A stretch of 64,000 bases of DNA from Elmis aenea (lineage: Eukaryota > Arthropoda > Insecta > Coleoptera > Elmidae): contig OX393582.1 in NCBI GenBank assembly GCA_947652605.1, forward strand, positions 10,812,544-10,876,543, given 5' to 3'. The translations under genes and the position numbers were made by a program. Each line of letters starts with the position of its first letter. Position 1 is the first letter of the stretch. This document shows, one piece after another, positions 31,825-42,700 of this stretch. Under the pieces are notes generated by a model that saw nothing but the letters and a program-made list of their open reading frames with translations, ran no database searches and was not told the DNA's origin.

Positions 31825-32784
31825 TATATTTTTAGGTCTTCGAATGTAATTTTTTAACCTCGACATGAATGTCTTTTCTTTTTTTGATTTTGTGACAGTG
31901 TTGCCAACTTATTAATTTTTTTCCGAAAAATCTGACGTAAGCAGCTTAACTTTAAAAAATCGTAGCGACCTCGTTTGTTGAAGTTAAGAAATAAGTTTTA
32001 ACAATAATGTTAGTCCGGTTAGGGAGCAACATATAACTATTAAAAAATTTAAATTTATTGATACAGGGTGTCCACAAAAAAATGCCAAACATTCCAAACT
32101 TTAAAGTGACATAACTCATTTTTTTCAAACGTAAACACCCTTGTTTTATTATGCTATTCGATAGCATTTTTTCTCCCCTTTAATTTTTATGAAGGGTGTC
32201 CTATGTCTTAACCCCGTAGTTGTTGAGATATTCAATACTTTTTAAAAAAGTAGCCATTTAATTACATTTGTATGCACCGAAGTAGGCCGCGCTGATGCAA
32301 AACAAGTGCCAAAATGTAAGCAATTGTCAACTTAACATTTGAATAAGTTTAGAATTTAAGCGGATATTAATTACGTAATAAAATTAATTGTTTTTATTCA
32401 AAAACTATGAAAAGTAACAAATTAAAAATACATAAAAGATAAACGAATACAATAAATGTTCAAAATGTCTTCCATTTTCATCCAGGCACAAATCTATTCT
32501 CTGCTGAAAAGATCTTTACACTCTTCTTAATATTTCAGGTGAAATACTTGTAAAAACGTCAACAATTCGTTGTTGCATATTTATTGCTGTTGTCGGTGGT
32601 TCGTTATACACAATAATTCCTTTCACGTATCCACACAAAAAAAGTTAAGTTTAGTCAAATTAGGCGATCTGGCAGAATACATTTTCACAATAATTTGAAA
32701 TTTTTGAAGTAGATTCTTAATAAAAATACAAGTTATTGGTACCGATAGATTCGTTAGAAGATGCTTGATTTAAATAACCGCTAG
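31825..32784. other. Intergenic; one solitary CAGGGTGTCC end
   Basis: A left terminus TA plus CAGGGTGTCCACAAAAAAAT starts at 32066 without a visible partner. The rest is AT-rich with no ORF of interest. Confidence 0.4.
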
Positions 32785-33239
32785 TACCAGCATGGTTCCA
32801 TTTAAAATAATTGACTTTTTGTCAAAACCGATTCCGCAACCTTCAAAGCCGATTAAAGTAACCTAAATGTCATTTAAATTTACAAAAACGTTTTTTGGAC
32901 AATTGTTGACATAATAAAAATCAATTTGTGCAGGTCACGGCACCTTTAACCCAAAATTAAATTTTGTTTAAAAACATTTTTGAGGTTATAAAAATTAACC
33001 AAAATAGTGCATTTGTATCCAAAATCACTTCCTCTTTCCAAAAATGTAAAAATATACAGGGTGTTCCATTTAAAATAACAAAGTTGGGGTCATTTCCGGT
33101 GAAACCGGAAGTGAAACAAATGTGTGCAATGGTTCAAAAAGCCCGGTTTTTTGCACATATCATATGTCTAAATTTTCATTTATCTAAAATCAAAACTAAA
33201 GAAAAAAAAGGGGGTGTACCACACTTCATTTACACCCGG
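32785..33239. repeat. 455-bp repeat ending in a CCGGGTG-type element (copy 1)
   Basis: It shares AACCGATTCCGCAACCTTC, AAACGTTTTTTGGACAATTG and a 183-bp TA-flanked element (33057-33239, ends CAGGGTGTTCC and ACACCCGG) with the inverted copy at 55751-56210. Here it lies about 400 bp beyond the SLC17 stop; the other copy is in SLC17 intron 1. Confidence 0.8.
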
Positions 33240-33533
33240 TATAGTGATAAAACCGGTACCTAGCAGAAATTATTTATTTCGTTTTCAATTTTGAACGAAA
33301 ATTAATAATATCGTTTCCGTTTTGGTCAATTCTTGTATCGTTTTCGTTCCGTTCTCTGTTCCTGGTACAAAGTGAACCCATTTGCAATATTCAAAAAATA
33401 TCGTTATGGCACCTTTGGAGAATGCCTGTTTAAAAGAAGTCAGCTCATTAAACAAGTTATCTATGAACAAAAATTTATTGCAATCAAGACAGGTACATGT
33501 GTTACAACTTCTACAAATTATTTTTAAAAAAAA

Positions 33534-33539
33534 TTTATT
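33534..33539 (-). terminator. Candidate polyadenylation signal AATAAA for the SLC17 gene
   Basis: AATAAA on the - strand, about 103 bp downstream of the TGA at 33642. It is the first hexamer after the stop and precedes a T-rich stretch. Confidence 0.4.
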
Positions 33540-33641
33540 TAGCTTCTATGAATTTTTTAGGTTATGGTCATTTACAACAATTTAGAGACGATTTTAAAAT
33601 TTTGGTGTGCTAATACAGTTAATAATGAAAAATTATATTGC

Positions 33642-33794
33642 TCACGACGGTGCCGGTGGCTCAATTACTACCAAATTTTCTGTCTTATCCCATTCCGCCT
33701 GATCGACTGATGACCATACAGCATATACGATATTAGTGATAGATGCTATGATAAAATCTATCCAATAAATAAGTTGCCATTGCCATAGTGTGTG
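33642..33794 (-). CDS. SLC17 last coding exon
   Basis: After TTTACAG it reads HTLWQWQLIYWIDFIIASIT (the family's loop and TM12), then NIVYAVWSSVDQAEWD and a short tail ending PPAPS and TGA. The ATG-less frame was found by phase-matching to the previous exon. The aromatic-acidic ending is typical of insect SLC17 members. Confidence 0.92.
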   Translation of the reverse strand, partial: HTLWQWQLIYWIDFIIASITNIVYAVWSSVDQAEWDKTENLVVIEPPAPS

Positions 33795-36700
33795 CTGTAA
33801 AAAAAAGTTTTTTAATTGTAGTTTTTAACCTCCGAAAATACAGGGTGTCATTAGTGCGGGATCGGTCGATTGTGGCTAAACGGGTTGAGATAGAAAGTTG
33901 ATTCAAACGCTATTTCAGACAGTTTTTTCTGATTTTAACGCCAATTTGTAAAGCAATTAAGAAACAATTTACCTGATGATGGTTTATAAAAAGCGAAACG
34001 TCGCATGGAAAATATAATTGGGGATTTTGATTCCCTGCAAAAAGTTGCCCCGAAAAAGTTTTCATAGAAATAAAATTCGACATCAAATGAAAAAGTTACG
34101 GGCAAAAAACAAAAATCCATTTTTTTACTTTTTTCCCTATATCTCAAAAACTAAAAGAGCTAGATAAGTTCTGTTTGCGTCAAATTATTAAGCACCTGAA
34201 TATTCAGTTTTACCTTAATTTAACCGAAGTCGTAACTCTTATCGCTAAAACCGGCCGTCAGATTCACTCTGGTAAACTATATATATTTAAATAGCTAAAA
34301 AAAATCTCTTTTATCTAACGTCATGCTCAACTAGGGTTTCTATATTAAAAAGTATAAGTTTGCTTCATATTTCAAAAGTCTAGGTCGCTAAAAAAAATAA
34401 TTTTGTTTTTAAATTAGTGGAGACCGGGGATGAAAGTAACAATGGTTCTTTAATTTTTGTTATATGTCGCCCTAAGCGCTTTAGCAATGTTCATTTACAT
34501 CCACCTCCCTACCTACATTGCTAGTTTTCATCGGTTATACTTAAAGGTTAAGTTTTTGTCAGCCAGAGTAACTATTTTCCGCCTAAAAGTTATTGGGTTG
34601 TGTCCCGGGCGAGTGACTTTTAGCTTTTAGGTGATCTCAAAAGAGGAACAAAAAAGTACCTAGATTATTATTTTTAAGTCCTCAAAATTAATACAATTGT
34701 TTTAAACCGACATTAATACCGGTATTCCAGCATTATTTGTAAAAAATATTTGAATAGGCCTATCAGTAGTATATTTTTGGTCTGTTATGGGTCACGAGTT
34801 GGTTCATTTTATGCTTTTAAAATTAAACAGAGCAGATTTTAAATATTTGGGATCGTTTGTTTAAGAGAGAAAAAAAAATGGAAATCATAACAAGAAAAAA
34901 AAAACGAATTGCAAAATACATTACACCATTACAGTATTCGTATTTGCTATCTTATTTTGATATAAATACTATTTTTATAAAAATCCTTAAATATATTCCA
35001 AGTTTTGTATTATTGGCAACGTCGTTTTGTAAATGAATAAAATTATAACCTAAAATGCTTAAAGTGACTATGTCAAAGTATATTATACAGGGTGTCCCAA
35101 ATTCGAGTAAATGCATGGGGATCTCGCTTATCTTAAGTGCTACGAGGTCGGTTAAATTAGGGCAAAGTTGCGAAATTAGATGCTCATCAAATAACTGCAA
35201 AGAAAATTTTCATAGCTGTCTCAGTTCAAAAGTTATTCAAGAAAAATTGAAAACATTGATTTTCGTTTTTTGGCCCCATTTCCGACACTTTTTAAGATAT
35301 CAACAATCTGTAAGTATTTCTCCACAGCAACTTCTTACGCTTTATATTTTGAAATAACAAAGAATTTCCAACAACGTTTCGTCTCTTCAGAACCATCAAC
35401 TTTAATTTTTTAAATACGGCGAAAAATTTTAAATCTTATAGTCGGATAGCATTTTGTCTTCTGATTACAATGATATATGACACTTCTAAAATGATATTTT
35501 ACCACAAAAAATTGAGAAAAACTCATTTTGTCAAATTTTTGAATCAAAGAATCTTATACAACCAAAAACAACAATTCTTTTTTTTTTATCTGATTTATTT
35601 TACTTCGGCATGTTTTTGCTGCGATGGCTAATCACCGAAGTGGAGGGTGAGGGAACTAGGATTAGGTGGGTAAGGGTAGAGGGTAGGTGGTAGTACTGTC
35701 ACAGCTTTTGCCTATAGTAGGTAGGGGAAACCACCTGAAACCCCTACGATGACAGACGGCCGCGGGATTCGAACCCACGCCTCCCGACTTTACTTGCTAG
35801 GTTGCGTACCAACCAGCCACCGAGCTCGGTAAACAATTCTTTTGTTGTTGTTTTGTTCAAACTGTCCTTTGACATTAATATGATCGTGATTAATTGTATA
35901 ATTTGCAACCAGCTAGAAATTATTTGATCTTTGTGCTTTTGTTCTCAATTTTTATTTTCGCTATGTTCTGGTAGTACATTTTAAATTTATTTATTTATTC
36001 TCTATCCCTTCGTGTACTGCGAAGTATTGTTAAAGTAATTTTCGTCAATTATGGAAAATAAAAGGTGTTACAAACAGGGGTTTAGAGCGGAGCGCGGAGC
36101 TGGAGCGCGGAGCAGTGGAGCAATGGGTTTTTGCCCGGAGCGGGAGCGGAGCCCGGAGCGGGAGCGGAGCCCGGAGCGGGAGCGGAGCCCGGAGCGAAGA
36201 ATTTTGATTGCTCTACTGCTCCACTTTACTATAATAAACTAAATTTTTTTGTTATGAATTATTTTCATAGGTATAGTATTTTATTTAATAAAATTATAAA
36301 TAACCTAAATTTGAGTTTTTTGAAGTAAAATTATTATAATGTATCTTTTCTGAATATTAATTTTTTTTCTTTTTTTAACTTTTGAAGATCAATAATTTGT
36401 TCATTTATTTAACTTCACTTGTTTCTTAGGGTCAAATATTATAATTTTTGGTCCATTTCCACATACCTATCTCATAAAATTTTAGCTTTGTTTTTAAAAA
36501 CAAATTTTTAAATAAAAAAACATATTTTATTAATATTTGGAGCGCGGAGCGGAGCAGGAGCGGAGCTGGAGCAGGCATCTTGATGCCGGAGCGGAGCTGG
36601 AGCAGAGCAACTAAAAAATTGGACTGCTCCAAACCCCTGGTTACAAATATGATATTGTAATTGATTTTAATGAAGTATTGAATAAACTGTTGAAAATTAA

Positions 36701-39700
36701 AAAGCATGCCATGAAAAAACAAAATTTTGTGTATAATATGATATTTCTCGAATTCCTTAAAAGTGTTGATAGCCATATTTAATAAAAAAAGCAAATTATA
36801 CAATTAATCACGATCATATTAATGTCAAAGTGATAGTTTTACCAGAACAACAAAAAAACAAAAAAATTGTTTTGTTTTTTATTTTGCTTTTTTTTTGTAC
36901 AAGATTATGTGATTCAAAAATTGGACAAAATGAGTTTTTCTCAAACTTTTGTAGTAAAATATCATTTTAGATATAAAGTGTCATATATCATTGTAATCAG
37001 AAGACAAAATGCTATACAACTATGAGATTAAATTTTTTTTGCCGTATTTAAAAAAATGAAGTTGATGATGGTTTTGAAGAGACGAAACGTTGACAGAAAT
37101 TCTTTGTTATCTCAAAATATAAAACGTAAGAAGTTGCCATAGAGAAGTGCTTCCAGATTGTCGATATCTTAAAAAATGTAGGAAATAGGATAAAAAAAAC
37201 GAAAATTAATTTTTTCAGTTTTTCTTGAATAACTTTTGAACTAAGACAGCTATGAAAATTTTCTTTGCAGATATTTGTTGAGCATCTAATTTCACAACTT
37301 TGCCCTAATTTAACCGACCTTGTAGCACTTAAGATAAGCGAGATCCCCATGCATTTACTCGAATTTGGGACACCCTGTATAATATACTTTGACATAGACA
37401 CTTTAAGCATTTTAGGTTATAATTTTATTCATTTACAAAACAACGTTGCCAATAATACAAAATTTGGAATATATTTAAGGATTTTTATAAAAATAGTATT
37501 TATATCAAAATAAGATGGCAAATACGAATACTGTAATGGTGTAATGTATTTTGCAATATTTGATGAGCATCTAATATCGCAGCTTTGCCCTAATTTAACC
37601 GACCTCGTAGCTCTTAAGATAAGCGAGATCCCCATGCATTTACTCGAATTTGGGACACCTTGTATACAGAGTGGAATCTGTCACCCTACATAGCCAACTT
37701 TAATGTTTAATAAAAGTAAACAGAGTTATATTTTGTATGTGTATTAAATTAGGTATAAACTTTATTATAGTAATATGTATAGTAATTATTATAGTAATTA
37801 TTTTCAACAAACTTACATCTACTGCAATCGCGGACACAATAAAAGGAGAAATGGCACCAGATATTGCACCTAGACCATTGGATAGAGCCATAATGACGCC
37901 GGCAAAATTTGCACTTACGTCGATGCAATTTACTTTTAATCCGGGGAAAAATGGTCCCATTGTAAACATCGCCAAAATGTACATCGCAATGGCTGCAGCT
38001 CGGTTACACCCCATGTAACCGGCTACAACTAATAAAACTGATGGTCCCACCGACGCTAAAATATTAAATACCAGTTAAGGAAAGTTTTAAAACTTAATCA
38101 AATACAATGAATGTTATTCTTAAACTTTACTTTTCTTCCAAATAGTAGAATTGACTTACTTTAAGATTCTTACTTGTAACTTACCTATAGTCGTAAATAT
38201 TACACGTATTTTTAGAAGAGACATTAGCTCCCTTTTACGAAGAAAGTCACAAAAAAATCCGCTCAGAACGCCACCTAGCCATAATGCCACGTGCGGCATG
38301 GCAGAAATTACACCGTTGTCTTTAATTTTAAATTTTAGTACGTCCTTCATATACTTGGGCGTTTCACTTAATACGAAAAATAGTATATAGCCATGTCCAA
38401 ACTGTCCAATAATTAATCCCCATACTATTTTGTCTGAAAAAATGGCACGCCATGGAGTTTTGTATTTTTTTTTTGGAGCTGGAAAGTAAAAATTTACAAA
38501 CATGAAAAATTTAATTAACTGGATTAAATGCGATCGATATCTATATTGTCACGATGGCTCTAAGGCTAAGGTATTCCTAAAGACAACATGCTTTTGGGGG
38601 TGTAGCTCAGGATCGAAGAATTTGTTAAATAATAATTAATTGAACTTTTGGCGTTTTTAACAGGAAACGCATGATGCCTTGATGCCATACATATGTTACG
38701 GCCAAAATTCGAAACACGGCCAGTTCCCGAATTGGCCGGCCCTTTCGCACTTTGGCCAATAGGTGTCGCCGAGGCCCGATTACTTGAAATTAACAGTGTA
38801 TATGCTACTTTGGCCGACTATTTCGCGAAGTGGCGGGATATCCCTGGTCAAAATTCGATGTGCTGATGCAATACTATCCAGTAGGTCAGGTAACGGTTAG
38901 GTTAGGTTAGGCCAAGGCTACACTCGATGCAATTGCACTACTAAGTGCGCAACAAATCGCTGCAAATGTAGAAATAAGAAAATGTTGTGCAATTCCAAAT
39001 GCCATAAAAGTTCATCTTGTTGTAACAAGTGTGAAATTATACAGACGCACCAAAATCTGCTTTTGACGTTTATCTTCCGACTTTGGCCGATCGCTCCATG
39101 CCATTTCGCAAACTGGCCGGCCAAATCCCACAATCAAGAAAAGATCGGACATTGGCCGGTCAATTAACAGCGACATTGACCAATTCTCGAATTGGCTGGA
39201 CACTTCCCACTTTGGCCGATTTTGGGTTTTGGCCGTAACACATACAATGAACTCAACAGAATTCGCTTATTGCGAGGTTACAACATAGGATGTGCGAATA
39301 CTATTGAGTTTGCAGTCTGATAAATATCTTTAGAAACGGAGTTTAATAAACTTTAATACGCCACTTTTAAACGATTAAATTTAGACAAAATATCAGCGTA
39401 ACAATATATTAGGAACACACCGATAAGCAAATTGGTCTGTTACAATTACCGACTACAGATTAATCTCCTTAAAAAGCGCTTCGGCCGACTACCTACTAAT
39501 GGTTCGATTATTGACTTTCATATATGATTGATTGGTTATATGATTAATTTACTTATGATGTGTGCTTACCGTTCCTCATAAAAGTCATAAAACAGATAAA
39601 CAAAACATCTGATATGCAAGAAACAAGAAACGGTTTATGCTTTGAAAATGGAGAACCCCTTTTGTTTCTACATTGTAATTTAGGATTAATTTAAATATGT

Positions 39701-42700
39701 TTTTAGTTATTTGGTATTTTTCAATATACCAAGATGTTTTTTCTTATTTGTTTTTATTCAAAACTTATGTATTTTTCTTATTAAAAACATTAATGAAATA
39801 TTTGTGTTTTTTATATCAGTAGCAGTCAGATAATAGAAATTTAATTATAATAAAAAAGTAAAAATATCGCTTTTATCCAATAAACTGACAATGCAATTTA
39901 ATGAAAATAAATTAATCGGTCAAAAGACTTAATTTATATCATATTGCCTTGGCTACAAATTTAAATCAACGCTACATATTTTTTAAATTTCACATGTGGG
40001 GCTGTATCGCTCAAAATTTGCATAAAAATGATGTATGGTAGATTTGACTAAAACGGTTGACTTTAGGCCTATACAGGATGGTCCACTTTCTTGTAGCAGG
40101 ACTAACAGATACAAAAACTCATTTTAAAGCGAATATTCCATATCAACGTGAGTTCATAATCGCTTCATTTTAAAGAAACAAGGTGTCGAAATTTTCAAAA
40201 AAATATCGATAATTTTTAACCGTTTCCCAACCAGTAGATATATTTAAACAAATTTGGTGTACAGCATAACCTTACAGGTTACCATATTCAATGAGAATAT
40301 CAAGCCCCACAAGCAACCTTGGCGGATTTGTGGGTTGTAGGGGTCCAGTTTCAATAAATTTTATAAAAAACTAGTACGGCCCTGTTTAAAATCAAACTTA
40401 AACTTGAACTGCTTTTTGGATAGAGCATTTTATTCTAAACAAAAAGTGTTTCTTGACTTTTCTTTGCATCTGCCACCGTTTGGCGTAAACAACGATTTTT
40501 TTTACTATTCTCGCGAAAAATTAGCTCATGAGTTCAATTTTAAAAATATCGCGAAAAGCAGAAAGTAGCAAGCTGCAGAGTAAATGCTCAAAATGTGGAT
40601 TATTAATCGTTAATTTAGCGGAACTTCTTCTGTCATCATTAGCATGTTCTTTCATTAAAAACTGCAAAAATCGGTAATTACTTCTTTATTTCGAATATTA
40701 GCGATACTTTAAGATCCTATTTAGGATCTAATTTTTCGCGAGAATAGTAAAATAAATCAAACCCCACACCAAACGTTGGCAGATACGAAGAAAAGTCAAG
40801 AAACACTTTTTGTTTAGAATAAAATGCTCCCTCCACTCAAAACAAGTTCGAGTATGATTTTAAACAGCGCCCAGTTTTTTAAAAAAATTTATTGAAACTG
40901 AATCCCCACAAATTTGCCACTGGTTGCTTGTGGGGCTTGACATTCTCACCAATAGTGGTAACCTGTAAGGTGCTGTGTACCAAATTTGATTTAAATTGTA
41001 TACAGGGTGCCCATTTTTCTAACCTGTTGCATGGGTAACTCCGTTAATATTAGAGATACAGAAACGTTTAAAGTAGCAAATTTGTGCAGAATTTAAAGAA
41101 AAATCTGAGGCCATTTTCAAATTTGACCTACGTCATCAACTTTTTGAAATATTTTGAAAAAACTGAAAAAGGTCGATTTTTTCAAACTTGAATAATTCCG
41201 CAACCATATGAGTTACAACCAAAATAAAAATTTGCCTTTATAGATGTTTTTACGTAGATTTCAAATATGTTAACGAAATTTTTATAGCACTCTCGATTTC
41301 CGAGTTATAGCACAAACTTGCATTTTTTTTTTAATGGAAGTCATAGTTGGCTATAGTCTTATTAAAAAGGTTATTTTTTTCTCGTTTCAATGATATAAGG
41401 GTTGTTATGCTTTACTGTTGTAGTTTTTCTTTAAATAAGCAAAAATCATTTTACATGTTCACTGCCTACTAATAGATGGGAGTTATTCTGTGTTGATGTT
41501 CTTTTTTTCGATGTGACATTTAAGAGTTGTCTCTTATCGTTAGTGTAGCAGTTATTAGCCAGTTACAAATTTTAAAAACAAAACCTCATAATTTGTCAAA
41601 TAACATTTATTGTTTGTTATACGTATAAATCTCTCTCTCGTGTTGATCAAAATTTTTGATTGACTTTATTGTAAATTTCAAAAACAATGTTTTCTAATGA
41701 AGAAAGAAACGACATGCTTTTTTATTACTAGGCTTGTAATAGGTAGAAATAGTAGAAATTCAAGTGATATGTATTTGCAAAGATTTATGGAAAGGAGGCA
41801 ACCAAGAAAGAAATTATTTTCGTTATTAGAACCCAATTTAAAAAAATACAGGTCATTTACAAAATCCAAAGGTTTGAAAATTAAATTTAAGCAAGAAGAT
41901 GAAGAGAGAGTCCTGGAATACGTAAATTATAAACCAACATCATCTACCCGGGAGTTGTTCCTTGAATGTGGTGTCAACTGAAAAGGCTGTAACTGCCTAA
42001 TAATTGCTACACTAACGATAAGAGACAACTCTTAAATGTCACATCGAAAAAAAAAGAACATCAACACAGGATAACTCCCATCTATTAGTAGGCAGTGAAC
42101 ATGTATATTGATTTTTGCTTATTTAAAGAAAAACTATAAAAGTAAAGCATGACAACCCTTATATCATTGAAACGAGAAAAAAATAACCTTTTTAATAAGA
42201 CCATAGCCAACTATGACTTCTATTTTTAAAAAATGCAAGTTTGTGCTATAACTCGGAAATCGAGAGTGCTATGAAAATTTCGTTAACATATTTGAAATCT
42301 ACGTAAAAACATCTTTAAAATCCAATTTTTATTTTGGTTTTAACTCATATGGTTCCGGAATTATTTAAGTTTGAAAAAATCGACCTTTTTCAGTTTTTTC
42401 AAAATATTTCAAAAAGTTGATGACGTATGTCAAATTTGAAAATAGCATCAGAATTTTCTTTAAATTCTGCACAAATTTGCTAATTTAAACGTTTCTGTAT
42501 CTCTAATATTAACGGAGTTACCCATACAACAGGTTAGAAAAATGGACACCCTGTATAGCAATAATTGTGGATGCAATTTTTTTTTGAAGATAGGTATATT
42601 TGAAGCAATCGGGTTTTAGGTTTTTTTTATGTCGGGTATTGGCTGCATGGTTTCTTATATTTTCTTTGAACATATCTACATTATTTTTTTACGAAATGGA

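Larger units (their letters stand above)
35088..37377. mobile_element. Foldback element (2.3 kb) with SINE and hAT insertions
   Basis: The ends are TA plus CAGGGTGTCCCAAATTCGAG and CTCGAATTTGGGACACCCTG plus TA. Arms of roughly 480 bp share ATGCATGGGGATCTCGCTTA and an ACGAAACGTTG motif. The core holds a tRNA-derived SINE (35582-35831) and a hAT element (36075-36639). Open frames at 35055 and 37048 are arm sequence. Confidence 0.88.
34912..37556. mobile_element. Compound foldback: inverted flanks around a complete foldback element
   Basis: About 175 bp outside each end of the inner element (34912-35087 and 37378-37556) are inverted copies of each other (ATTACACCATTACAGTATTC / GAATACTGTAATGGTGTAAT). 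So the symmetry axis of the outer structure is that of the inner element. A further right-hand terminus follows at 37557-37662. Confidence 0.8.

Noticed and set aside
38918..39203. Overlapping ORFs of 61-71 codons on both strands
   Set aside because: They fall inside the TGTTACGGCC MITE with its repeated TTGGCCG motifs and show no protein features.
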